Shown here: one piece after another, positions 33,964 through 44,848 of the stretch | Position numbering within the stretch: position 1 is the stretch's first letter | Layout of the letters: every line of letters begins with the position of its first letter | Source of the DNA: Apodemus sylvaticus | Lineage: Eukaryota > Chordata > Mammalia > Rodentia > Muridae | Direction: 5' to 3' | Assembly (NCBI RefSeq): GCF_947179515.1 | Contig: NC_067478.1 | Span: 25,040,266-25,104,265, forward strand | Length of the DNA: 64,000 bases | Notes under the pieces: generated by a model | Seen by the model: only the letters and a program-made list of their open reading frames with translations | Told to the model about the DNA's origin: nothing | Database searches by the model: none | Program-made: the position numbers and the translations under genes

Positions 33964-34444
33964 TTTAAGTCAATATAAGGTCTTTGGAAGCCAGAGCAAG
34001 ACTGCCTGCATACTCAGGATCCCATCATATTCCCAAGCCTTTCTCAGATTAAACTTGTAATCGCTCTAAGTCCATCTTGCTCTGACATACTTCAGTTTAG
34101 AAGAACATTTAGTCGAAACTGAAGAACAGAAGCTAAAAATGTTGTGCCGGGAAGTATTCACTGAACCTCCAAAACACAACCAAGGAGCAAATTCCAATGG
34201 AGCCCGATTAGGCTCTCTTTATTCCAGCTGAAGCTTAGAGTTTCTGTTTGTTTGTTTCTTTGTTTGTTTGAGGCAGGTTTTCTCTGAGTAGCCCTGCCAT
34301 GTTTGGAATTTGATCTCTGGATCAGGCAGGACTCAACAGAGATCCACCTGCCTCTGCCTCCCCAGTCCTCTGGAAGGGTCTTCTTTGTTTGTTTGTTTGT
34401 TTGTTTGTTTGTTTGTTTCTTTCTTTCTTTCTTTCTTTCTTTCT

Positions 34445-34632
34445 TTTAAAAGATGTATTTTTTTTTTAAAAGATGTATTTATTTTTTCTATGCCAGCCGG
34501 GGAAGCTCCCTTCAGGCACACCACAGCAGGGTATTGGATACCATTACAGATGGTTGTGATCCACCCTGTGTTTGTTGGGCCCTCTGCAAGATCAATACAG
34601 GCTCTTATCTGCTGAGCCATCTCTCCAGCCCC
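34445..34632 (-). mobile_element. B2/B3-type SINE
   Basis: Array copy of the element at 3941, preceded by expanded GTTT and CTTT runs (34386-34444). Confidence 0.8.
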
Positions 34633-34941
34633 CACCAAAGGCTTCTTAACTGAACATCCTAACAGTATGTGAGCAGGTCCTAATGATGCAAAGCTCCTTC
34701 CTTACCGCAGTTAGTCTGTTAAATTTCTATGCCCTTATCCATCTTGTGGTATAAATGGGGCCTCTGGTATTTGTTTTTCTCCCTCTTTTTTCTCATGGTC
34801 CCATAGAGGCCAGGCTGGCCTTGAACTTGCTCTGTAGTTGAGATTCTGTTGTAACTTTTACTCCTTGTGCCTCTCCCTGAAACCTCAGGTAAATAACACC
34901 TCAACCAGTACACTTAAGCTTTTGAAATATGCTGGACTCGT

Positions 34942-35122
34942 GGGTGGAGAGATAACCAAGTGGTTAAGAGCACTGACTACTCTTCCAAAGATCCTGCGTT
35001 CAAATCCCAGTAACCACATGCTGGCTCACAACCATCTGTAATGAGATCTGACGCCCTCTTCCGGTGTGTCTGAAGATAGCTCCAGTGTCCTTATATATAA
35101 TAATAAATACATAATTTAAAAA
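34942..35122 (+). mobile_element. B2 SINE
   Basis: Array copy of the B2 at 4437. Confidence 0.85.
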
Positions 35123-35991
35123 GTACATAGACTAGCCTTAAAGGTTTAGTTGGAAAACCATGATAGTGATTCATTTCAGGTTTTTTATGTACAGAACCAA
35201 TTAATTATCCTATCACACTTTATTTCCAACAGTATATAGTGTCCTATTTTTCTGTGTTTCCCTATTAAAAAATTATGATATTGGTGTGAATTTTGTAAAC
35301 GAAGAGGGAGAAGAAGGAAAAGAGAAAAACCAATACCAATCCATCCATTCTTGTATCTCTCTCTGTCTCTCTCTCTGTCTCACTCTCTCTCTGCTTCTGT
35401 CTCTGTCTCTCTCTCTTTCTTTCTCTCTCTATCATATCTTATTTCAATGCCTTTTCTATTGGCTGTTCTTAAATGCTTGAACCTACCTTGTAGCCCATAA
35501 CCCACCAGATGTGTGGAAGAATAGTGAACCTGTTCAGAAATGGTTCTTTGGGACAACCTCCATCAGTGTTGTCTAGAAATTGGTAGTTGAGTTCACTGCT
35601 CAGCTGCTGTGGCAGGATCCATAGGATGTCAGTAGCAGCTAGATCCAGTGGCAAACACTTCTCGGGTATAGCCACCCTCCAGTTTGGTAGAGACAGGATA
35701 GCAGCAGGTGGCAGGACCTAGCAGGAACATCCAGGCAGAAGGGACTTTGACAAGTAGTGATATCTGGACTTGTGCCTCTCATGAAAGAGCAAGGATCGGG
35801 GAAAGAAGAGAGACCAACCAGTGTTTTGCTATGCAAGCAAGCCCAGCTCAGCCCCTTTGCCTGTCTGCCCAGTCCGTTTTCTACTTCCTTCAGACATCAG
35901 GTTCCTCCACAGGTGTTGCCTTAAGCCCAAGTCCTGCCTTGCCCCAGCCCCTGTGTCTGTCTCAGCTGACATCACTCTGCCAATCAGCCTG

Positions 35992-36721
35992 AGTCTGTGA
36001 AAGTGGCAAGAAACTGCAGCACTCCACCACAAGTGTTTTGGTGTTTTTCTCTCTAATATGTCCAAACTGAATGAGCTCAAGTATGTAATGTAAGGCAGAC
36101 ACATCCATGGTGGTAGTTAGCGAAGAATCCTTCATCATGTGTCCTTCCACCTGTTGTTTTTAGCAGAACCTTCTTTCTCCTCTGCTTCAGAGAAAAGTTC
36201 CTTCACCAGTCTGCCTCAGGAAGCCCTATGCAACAAAACTGACATTCTAAAGTACCCTTTTGTCTCTTTTGTTCTCTTTAGGTTCTTTATATAGATATTT
36301 AAATCAACATTGAATTAGTTTATGCAGGGCCTTGGTTTTATGCAACTAAATCTGTAGTCCAGCCTGGCTTTGACTTCGGAGATCCACCTGACTCTGCTTC
36401 CCCCGTGATGAGACTGAAGATGTGGGCACCACTGCCAGCCCCAACCCATTCTTTGATCCCATGTACCATGTCTGCTTCAGCATCAGCTCCAGACCTTGGT
36501 GCTTCTGTGTTATTTTTAAAGATAAAAGTTTTCAGAACACACAATTATTGTTTAGTCTTAAACTTTACTAATAAAATTTTATTTCCTTACAAGAAAGGCA
36601 TCCTCTATAGTGATTGAAATTATCATACAAGTTTGGATTTTTTTTTTCCAGGAGAAATTTTTCTTCTGCCTCTGTTTTTTTTTTTTTTTTTTTTTTTTTT
36701 TGGTTTTTCAGGACAGGGTTT
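35992..36721. repeat. Truncated Prr23 unit V
   Basis: Begins like the other units but lacks about 50 bp near 36518 (ttatttttaaagataaa) and stops inside the B1 of the 3' flank at gacagggttt. No gene follows; sequence beyond is unrelated. Confidence 0.85.
36676..36721 (-). mobile_element. B1 SINE, truncated at the array boundary
   Basis: T tract of about 26 bases plus ggtttttcaggacagggttt, then unrelated DNA. Marks the right end of the duplicated region. Confidence 0.75.
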
Positions 36722-36724
36722 TAG

Positions 36725-36895
36725 TTTGTTTATTTTTATTCTTATTTTCGAGACTATAGCCCAATTGCAGTTTCCCTTTTCTCCCCACACCACAGTTCCT
36801 CTCCCCAACCTCCCCTTTCTCTCGCCCCCCTCCTCCACCTCCCTACAGAAAAGAGCAAGTCTCTCAGGGACATCACCCAAATATTTCGTGAGAAG
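36725..36895 (-). mobile_element. Old LINE-1 3' UTR-like fragment
   Basis: C/T-rich sequence with ccctacagaaaagagcaagt resembling reverse 3' UTRs of old rodent LINE-1 (Lx) elements. Tentative. Confidence 0.35.
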
Positions 36896-36902
36896 GTATA
36901 CA

Positions 36903-36975
36903 TGCGCGCACACACACACACACTCACACACACTCATACACACACACACACACATACACACACATACATACCAGG
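36903..36975. repeat. (CA)n microsatellite
   Basis: Imperfect CA/CATA repeat. Confidence 0.9.
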
Positions 36976-37524
36976 CACAAGTCCTCACATCAAGGCAAAC
37001 CCTTGATTTTATAGAATCAAGAAGAAGAAAAGGGTCCCATAGTAGGCAAAAAGAGTCAAGACACAGTTCCCATTCTTACCTTTAGGATTCCCACAAGGAC
37101 TCTAAGCTACTCAACTATATCATATGAGAACTTAGGTCACACCCCTATAGTCTCCCTGATCTCTTCAAGTTCCTACGAGCCTCAGTCAGTTGATTCTGTG
37201 GGCCATATCTCATGGTGCCTCCTGTCCCCATGATTCCTCTGATCTTTCCTTCCTCTCTAATTTATATTTTTAATACGATCCATTTACTAAAACATTTGAC
37301 ACAGAAAACTGATACTAACAGTAGTAATTAAATTAGCATATTTTTGTCTCCAAATCATTGCTTTATATTCCCTTAAAGTCTTTCCCAATCGTAAACTAGG
37401 AATTGTGTACATTTATTGGTACAGTGTGGTGCTTGGGTAGATATAGACAATATGAAATGATTAAATCAAGCTTATTGGCCCACTTACCACCTCCCATTGG
37501 GACAACATTTAAAATATCCCTTCA
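36976..37524. other. Intergenic, nothing recognised
   Basis: No repeat family, gene or RNA recognised. Confidence 0.5.
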
Positions 37525-37645
37525 TTCCAGTTGTGGTGGGTGGAGCACACCGTTAAACTCAGTGCTTGGGGTGCAGAAGCAGGAGGAGCTTGGTGAACTC
37601 GAGGCCAGGCTGGTCTACACATAGAGACCCTATCTCAACAGAACA
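37525..37645 (+). mobile_element. Old B1-like SINE
   Basis: Diverged plus-strand B1 pattern (gaactcgaggccaggctggt, then gagaccctatctcaa). Confidence 0.55.
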
Positions 37646-38017
37646 TAATGGAACACAATGCTCAAAGAAACAATGTCCTTTAGTAAATTTGAAGTATTCA
37701 CTGCATAATTATTAATGTGTAGCCATTTCTTGCAGATTAACACATTCCCCCAAGGCATGGAGGAGACTGAGAAGGCTGAAGAGATGTGGAAGAGTCACCA
37801 GTGCTCTTACAAGGCTACTCCCAGACAGGTGCCTGGACAGGAGATGCTAGTGTCACTGCTGAAAGGCCGATGCAGGAGACTGGTACAGTTGCCTGAGTCA
37901 GCCATGTTTTTCCAAGTGACTCCAGTCTACTCATGGGTTCCCCCAGCTGGACTCTGATGGAATCAGTTCTTTGATCCATCACTTTCCTCCTAACCCACTA
38001 TGTACTGCCTTATGGGT
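37646..38017. other. Intergenic, nothing convincing
   Basis: An 80-codon plus-strand frame ends at 37957 but resembles no family I know and its first codons have no support; not called. Confidence 0.4.
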
Positions 38018-38195
38018 ATTTGTTTGTTTGTTTGTTTGTTTGTTTGTTTTTTGAGACAGGGTTTCTCTGTGTAGCCCTGGCTGTCCTGGAACTCACTCTG
38101 TAGACCAGGCTGGCCCCGAACTCAGAAATCTGCCTGCCTCTGCCTCCCAGAGTGCTGGGATTAAAGGCGTGTGCCACCCCCCACCCCCCACCTTG
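38018..38195 (-). mobile_element. B1 SINE
   Basis: Young-looking reverse B1 (gagacagggtttctctgtg, cctggaactcactctgtag) with a GTTT-rich tail side and a C-rich right end. Confidence 0.9.
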
Positions 38196-38204
38196 TTTGT
38201 TTGT

Positions 38205-38420
38205 TTTTGAGATTATATTCATTTTACTATTACATGTATGATTGCCTGAACTTATGTTTATAAACCACCTGTGTGCAGTGCCTAGGAAGGCCATAAGAGG
38301 GTCTCAGATTCCCCAGATTTACAACTAGTTGTGAGCCACCATATGGGTGCTAGAATTTGACCTAGGGTTCTTTGAAAGAGGAGTCAATGCTCTTAGCCCT
38401 TGATCCATCTCTCCAGCCCT
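38205..38420 (-). mobile_element. B3 SINE
   Basis: Reverse B3: gtgagccaccatatgggtgc, then gatccatctctccagccc. Confidence 0.75.
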
Positions 38421-39654
38421 GAGAAACTAGTTTCCTAGTGGATTCTTGCTCCTGTGTAATTATCTTCTTTTTCTGCAAGTTTTATTTTCTCTTGTTTTTT
38501 TTTTTTTCTAATTGAGATCAAATGTACTTTCTCTGTGCATACTTATTTTCCCTTAGCATTTGGTGTGATGTTGGTTTACAATACTGTTGGCCTAAACGTG
38601 TGCCCATTTATCCTTTCCAACGCTGTGTTTCCTCATTTAGGGCAGTCAAAGCTGAGCATTGGATATGCGATCTCTGTGCAGCACTGAGGGTTGTTTACTT
38701 ACCTCTGTCTTCTGAAGGGTCCTAAGCATGACTAATCTCATCATCCCTTTATCCTTGTTTCCTGTAGGAATCTGACCACTCTTCTTTTCCTAGATTAAAA
38801 ACTTCGACTTTGTATAAATGTGCCCCCCCATCAGTCCCCTCTCCATCTCTGATACTTTCATTTGGCATCTTGGAGTCTTAGCCAGAGAGCCCACGCACCT
38901 TCAACTCTTGCACCTTTATCTTTCCCTATTCTTGAAGCTGCTTCCTCTGAGTCCTTCTCTTTCCCTTCAGGTGTTCACACTGGGGCTTGTGCTGTCTTTC
39001 AGGCCCTGTTACTTTTAGGTGTTCTTTCCTGGTGCAACCTCTGCCCTCTTTTCAGGACCCCGCCCCCTCCCCACAGTCAGTTCCTTGATTATTTATAGCT
39101 TTTGTTCTTCTAAATAGCCATCATTACAGATGATTTCAAAATATGATAATTCTTCTAAAAATAGATATTTATATCCATTTTGTACCAATTCCTTTCAACC
39201 CAAATCTCAATTTTGTTGATCACATTTTGGTCAATACTCATAGTTGGGTATGGAATAGGCACCTCAAGTTACATGTTCCCAATTGATCTCATTAATTTTT
39301 TTTTAAATAAAAAAAAACTCGTTCCAATCTATGCAATCTAATGTAACAATTCTATCATTTTGTGTGGACACTCTGCTCCCAAACCTTAAAGCTTAGCTTC
39401 TGTGTCATTATGGGCTCCTTGTCATCTTTAACACCAAGAAAAACTGTTTCCCCAGCTTCAAAATATATCTAGGAAAATGTGATCTCACACTGCTCCACTT
39501 CCAATGCTTCCTCCTGCGTCACCTCTCAGAAGAGCTGTTGTCATCCGTAAGCACAGTGATTTTTAACTTATCTGTTCTTGACTGAATGCCAGAGTTTGGA
39601 AGTGTGTATACATGGAGCTTAATAAATATGGGTCACTGATTAAGTTTATTATTG
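38421..39654. other. Intergenic, nothing recognised
   Basis: Short frames only (up to 78 codons, T/C-rich). No gene, RNA or repeat called. Confidence 0.5.
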
Positions 39655-39765
39655 TCTGTGTCTGTGTCTGTGTGTGTGTGTGTGTGTTCATCTCTGTGTG
39701 TGAGAGAGACAGAGAGAAAAAGAGAAGAGAGAGAAGAGAGAGAGAGACAGAGAGAGAGAGAGGGA

Positions 39766-39796
<31 letters not shown>

Positions 39797-39799
39797 GGA

Positions 39800-39830
<31 letters not shown>

Positions 39831-39864
39831 GGAGAGAGGGAGAGAGAGAGACAGGGGGGGGGGT
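39655..39864. repeat. (TG)n then (GAGA)n microsatellite
   Basis: TG run followed by about 170 bp of GAGA/GGGA with internal higher-order repeats (gagagggagggagagag) and a G run at the end. It generates long Arg/Glu and Ser/Leu frames on both strands that are artefacts. Confidence 0.95.
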
Positions 39865-39867
39865 CTC

Positions 39868-39976
39868 ACATATCCTAGACTGGTCTTGATCTCAATTTGT
39901 ATCAGAGGATGCCGTTGAGCTTCTGAGTCTCCTTTCCCAAGTGCTGGGATTATAGGCATGAAGCACTCTGTGTGGT
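39868..39976 (-). mobile_element. Old B1-like SINE
   Basis: Diverged reverse B1 (cccaagtgctgggattatagg near 39937). Confidence 0.5.
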
Positions 39977-41802
39977 TTCTCTTGGACTGGTGATTGGATC
40001 CAGGGCTTGGTGTGTGCCAGAGGGGCGCTCTAGCCACCCGGCTGCCTCTTCAGTCTCTGTGGTATACTTTTTATCATCCCATCTGGGAACTGCCCTTCCT
40101 TCTCTCTGTGAGAATGCTTCCCTCACTGCCCAGAAGCATCTGCTAGAGCAGCTGCTGCTCTCCGTTGGCTCTAGCTCAAGTTCATCGTTCCGACTCAGCT
40201 CATAGGTTGTAGGTCTATGAGTATTTCCCCAGGTCTGTAGTATTTTCATTTTTAACTTTCCCCTAATTTATTATTAAATATCTTCAATACTGTTGTATTC
40301 TAGTGTTTATGCATTAAATGTTTAGAAGCTTCATAGAGGTTTGGTATTTCCACGGTTTATCTTTTTTCTTTTACGGTCTCTGCATCACATCTATTGCCGC
40401 CGATGTATGTAACGGATGCTTTCTCAACCACCTGAAGGACTGCTTCTCTTCACTCCTAGTTTTCTCTTCTAGTGCTTTCTTATGTGGTCTCTGAGTTTTG
40501 ATTAAGAGCATAAAGCCTATGTACTGTTGTCCCCAGCAAGAAAGTTAGTCCTGGGTATAGTGTATTCCCCCGAGAGAAGACTACTTTGCCTATAGCTAGA
40601 CCCCCCATGAACCCAGAGTATGTTAACCCGCCTTCCCAAAACTTTTCATGCAACCACAACATGATATGCCAGGGTTCATCTTATTTTGTTATTCATTTTA
40701 ACAGAGTGTAGGTTAGCTATTCTGTGACAATTTCACACATATAACCAATGTATCTTGTCCACATTATCCCCAGCACCTCTAACGTGTCCCCTTTCCTACT
40801 TCATGCCTTCTCATCCTCCCCTTCCTTCTATAACCCACCGAGTTCATTTGATGCTGCCTGTTGTAATGGAGACCCGATCTCATTGGCTTGATCTTGTGCA
40901 TGTCTTGTGCAGGTAGCAATAGCTACGATGAGTTCATGAGTGAAGTCGCCACATCAGGTCTATTAACTCAGCATTTTATAACACTCCTCCTACAGTTTTT
41001 ACTTCCCACCATCTCTTCTGTGATGTTCTCCAGGCTTTTATCACAGTGTATATTGGGGGAGCAGCTGATACAGATGTGCCATTAGGGCTGAACACTGGGT
41101 TGCCACTTATTCTGAGCACTTTTAACAGTAGTGGGCTTTTGTATCAACTGCTAACTATAGCAAAGACAAGCTTCCCTGGCCCCTGCTGAAGGCAGCACTA
41201 GTCTATATGTTTAAATACACATGTATAAATACACATGTATGAATACACATGACAACATGCCCATTTACCAATACAGCAGGATTAGGTTCTACTATAGGAC
41301 CTATGACTTCCAAGCCATTGATTTTGAACAAATTTATGTGTACTCAATGCATGAATTCCCTTCTGTGGAAAAAGTCTCAAAGGCAATATGAAATCAGCTG
41401 TTTACCCCCATAGTCTTCTAAGCAGGATTGCACCAGTGGGCATATCTTGTCTGGCAGGTTGGTACTATAGCATGTAAAGTTCCCAAGTGGCTAAGAGCAT
41501 GGTTAGCTTTTATTCCCAACATCTACCCCAGTTAGGGGCCAGAAAGGGAGAGTAAATCCAGTTGTTGGTTAACTGGCTGACATTTTAAGGTATTTGCTGT
41601 ACTGAGATTAAACCAACTGTTAAACTGTGAATGAGCAACTGTGGACCTGCTTCAGTGTTAGCTCTGTATTCTTCTTGAGAGAAAATCTGCAAACCTTCGA
41701 AAGGGAGAGTTGTGTATATGTGCCAGGGAGTTGTATATGTGCAAGTGTAAGAATTACAAATGCAGGAAGAAAAAGATGAATTCCTATTCATGCAGTGTCC
41801 AC
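39977..41802. other. Intergenic, nothing recognised with confidence
   Basis: The part at 40700-41200 has the feel of an old LINE-1 3' region, but I cannot support it. No gene-like frame. Confidence 0.4.
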
Positions 41803-42062
41803 CGAATCAAACCAAACCAAACCAAACCAAACCAAAAAAAACAAAACCCAAACCAAACCAAACCTAACCAAACCAAATCAAATAAAAACAACCCCCAAAC
41901 AAAACCCCTAAAACAAAACAAACCCCAAACCAAATGAAACCAAAGAAACAAAAAACCCCAAACAAAACACAATCAACTCCCCCAAAACAAATATCCCCCC
42001 AAACCAAAAAACCAACCAAACCAGACAAAAATACCCCAAACAAAACACAAACAAAAATCCCT
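41803..42062. repeat. (AAACC)n-type low-complexity tract
   Basis: About 260 bp made of A and C blocks with almost no G on the plus strand, period near 5 at the left end. Confidence 0.9.
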
Positions 42063-42133
42063 CTAAGCAACGAGGTGAGGTACTCCAACACAATGAAGAA
42101 TAAATACATTTATGATTATTATTATTGTTATTG

Positions 42134-42275
42134 ATTTTTTGAGACAGGGTTTCTCTGTGTAGTCCTGGCTGTCCTGGAACTCATTCTGTAGACCAGGCTG
42201 GCCTCAAACTCAGAAATCCACCTACCTCTGCCTTCCAAGTGCTGGGATTAAAGGCATGTGCCACCACTGCCTAGC
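42134..42275 (-). mobile_element. B1 SINE
   Basis: Complete reverse B1 (tgagacagggtttctctgtg ... ccaccactgcctagc). Confidence 0.9.
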
Positions 42276-42372
42276 ATAAATGCATGTATAAAATGGTAAG
42301 ATGTATTAAATTAACACCCACAATCAAGCCCAAGCCTGTGACTTTAACGGAAAGTACATTTGTTTTGTTTTG

Positions 42373-42704
42373 ATTTTTTTTTTTTTTTCAAGACAGGATT
42401 TCAGCCGGGTGGTGGTGGCGCATACCTGTAATCCCAGCACTCTGGGAGGCAAAGGCAGGCGGATTTCTGAGTTGGAGGCGGCCTGGTCTACAGAGTGAGC
42501 TCCAGGACAGCTAGGGCTACACAGAGAAACCCTGTCTCGAACCCCCCCCCCCTCAAATAAAAAGGACAGGATTTCTCCATGTAGCCCTGGCTGGGCTGGA
42601 ATTCAGTCTGTAGACCAGGCTGGCTGGCCTCGAACTCAGAAATCCACCTGCCTCTGCCTCCTCTGAGTGCTGGGATGGACAGCATGGACCACCATCACCT
42701 GGCT
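42373..42704 (-). mobile_element. B1 SINE split by a second B1
   Basis: Old reverse B1 whose first bases (caagacaggattt) at 42389-42401 are separated from the rest (gacaggatttctccatg, from 42565) by an inserted plus-strand B1. Confidence 0.88.
42404..42564 (+). mobile_element. B1 SINE nested in another B1
   Basis: Plus-strand B1 (gccgggtggtggtggcgcat ... gaaaccctgtctcgaa) with a C-run and A-rich tail, flanked on both sides by gacaggattt, a 10-bp target duplication. Confidence 0.92.
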
Positions 42705-42727
42705 AAGGGAGTTTTAAAATAAAGAAG

Positions 42728-42890
42728 CAGCTGGGAGGTGGTGGTGCACGCCTTTAATCCCACCACTTGGGAGGCAGAGGCAGGCGGATTTCTGAGTTGA
42801 GGCTAGCCTGGTCTACAGAGTGAGTTCCAGGACAGCCAGGGCTACACAGCAAAACCCTGTCTGGGGGGGGGGGGGAGGGGAGATAAAATA
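42728..42890 (+). mobile_element. B1 SINE
   Basis: Plus-strand B1 ending in a run of about 14 G and an AAAAT tail. Confidence 0.88.
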
Positions 42891-43547
42891 AAATAAGGAA
42901 GCAAACATCCTAGAAAATGAAGACAATCTCGAAATGAGAATTTTTCTCACAGAAACATTATTAATAGAACTCTGGAAGGAGCTGATTATGTCACAGCTAT
43001 ATCTTACAGTGCTAAGATGTTATGAGCACGGTAACTTGGATGAGAGATGTACCCTTACAGGTTCATGCATTTGCACATTTGGTTCCCAGTGGGTGGTACT
43101 ATTTGAGGTGGTTCTGGAACCTTTAGGAAGTGGAATCTCGGTGGAGGGAAGTCACCGGGGGTGGCTTTGAGGATTGCTATAGCCTCTCTCTGCTTCCTGG
43201 TTGTGGATGTTAAAGTTAAGTTAAAATAGATTCTTTCTCCCTTAGGTTGCTCTGGGTCATGGTGCTTCATCACAATAATGGAAAGGTAACTGATACAATG
43301 AGGTAAACTGAGCACTGCGGTCATGTGTTTGGCTGGATTTTCAACATGAGAATGGATGAGACACTCGGAGACTGAGTCTTTTTTTTTTTTTTTTTTGGTA
43401 GGATTTCAGGTAAGAGAGAATTTTCAATAAACACGGTCAACTACATTCAGCCAAGCCAAACAGAAATAATATCCTCCTAGACACATTACAATAAAACTAT
43501 GTGATACAAAAACCCAACAGATATTTGAAGTAAAATGAAGCCAGATG
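42891..43547. other. Intergenic, nothing recognised
   Basis: Contains a poly-T run at 43379-43396. No gene called. Confidence 0.5.
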
Positions 43548-43665
43548 TGACTTTTACAGATTTTACACACCTGTAATCCTGGGACTTGGGAGGCTGGAGC
43601 AGGAGGATGTCTTTGGGACCAACCAGGGCTACACAGAACCAGCAACAAACAAAAACAGGCCAAGA
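43548..43665 (+). mobile_element. Old B1-like SINE
   Basis: Diverged plus-strand pattern cacctgtaatcctgggactt then cagggctacacag. Confidence 0.5.
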
Positions 43666-44232
43666 ATAAAATACTTCAAAACCTCAAAACTAAGTTGTGC
43701 AACAGCCCTACACATATAAAATAGTGATATTTTGATTGCTTAGATAACCATTTACACACACACACACACACACAAACCAGTGAAACACTGGATTAACACA
43801 TTTCAAGTAGTCAAATATTATGTTAGAGCTAGGGATGTACTTGTATTTGAGGGCTTACCCAGTGTGTATGAGACCCTAGGTTAAATCTGCATTAATGCAA
43901 AAAGAAATTAAAAGCAGGTAAGTAACCTCTAGCAAGATAAAAAGTGAGGTCAGCCCGAGAACAAAGGGGGAATTTCGTAAAGTAGGTTGGTAAATGTGAA
44001 CAGCTAAAATCTGAACAGCTACTATGACTTTTGACTCACCTTTACCAGCGACATTTTATTTTATTTGTAAAACAAGATAAATATGGCAATGTCATACAAA
44101 CCATTACAAATTAGGTTGATAGAAAAAAATTGGCTCAGAATTTAAAACAAACAAATAATGTGGAATAATAGTAATGTAAACATTTTCCACCAGTTTAGGT
44201 GAAATATTGATGCAAACATACTATAAGAAACC
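43666..44232. other. Intergenic with short (CA)n
   Basis: (CA)n at 43752-43775; nothing else recognised. Confidence 0.5.
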
Positions 44233-44398
44233 CAAGCCTGGCAGAGGGGCACAAGCCTTTTATTCCAGCACTTGGAAGGCAGAGGCAGGCAGGTCTCTGT
44301 GAGTTCAAGTCCAGCCTCTACTGTATAGTTAGTTCTAAGAAAGCCATAGATTTATAATGAGATCCTGACTAAAAACAAAGAAAACAAAGATAAAAAAA
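44233..44398 (+). mobile_element. B1-type SINE, diverged
   Basis: Plus-strand ttccagcacttggaaggcag core with an AAAAC tail. Confidence 0.65.
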
Positions 44399-44770
44399 CA
44401 AAGAAAACAAAATAAATGCATAGTGCAGCGCATGCTGAAAACAGCTGGTAAAACTCACCATAAATCTCATGTATAATGAAGGAACTGAAATGGAAAACTA
44501 TTCCAGTCGCTTTGGAGCTGGCTTTGAACCCCATACACTCAAGCGAAGTAAGCGTTAAACTTCATCAATGGTATTGGGTAGTTTTCCAGGAGAGCAGCCC
44601 AAAAGGACAAAGAGGTAGATAAGTCGTGTCCAAATCCTCAAAAATTCTTGGGAAAACACTAAAGGACACCAAGAGCTTAAAACACCTAGTAAACAGAGGG
44701 TGTTGGGGATTTGCCACTTGGATTTCTGGGAATCTTTTGGGCCCCGGGGAAGAGTTCTTTGGGTAAGATT
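44399..44770. other. 3' flank of long-type Prr23 copy F
   Basis: No repeat or gene recognised; includes the region just past the poly(A) signal of copy F. Confidence 0.45.
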
Positions 44771-44776
44771 TTTATT
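44771..44776 (-). terminator. poly(A) signal of Prr23 copy F
   Basis: Minus-strand AATAAA 72 bp after the stop codon of the gene at 44849-45622. Confidence 0.55.
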
Positions 44777-44848
44777 CTGACAACAGGCAACTAAGTGCCT
44801 CCTTGCATCTAGGCGTAGAGAAGCCTCTCAGGATCTGTGCAGAGCAGT

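Larger units (their letters stand above)
30127..35991. repeat. Prr23 array unit IV (5865 bp, pseudogene E)
   Basis: Full unit with the same beta-type flank as unit III (patch at 33836-33963). Private changes: a 39-bp tandem duplication at 30677-30754, a TGCCTC expansion in its first B1, a small deletion in its second B1 and a nonsense codon in the gene. Confidence 0.88.

Noticed and set aside
39612..39878. Arg/Glu-rich frames over the GAGA tract
   Set aside because: Pure microsatellite translation.
41784..42134. Trp/Phe/Gly-rich and Lys/Pro/Asn-rich frames over the A/C tract
   Set aside because: Low-complexity sequence without G on one strand keeps frames open by composition.
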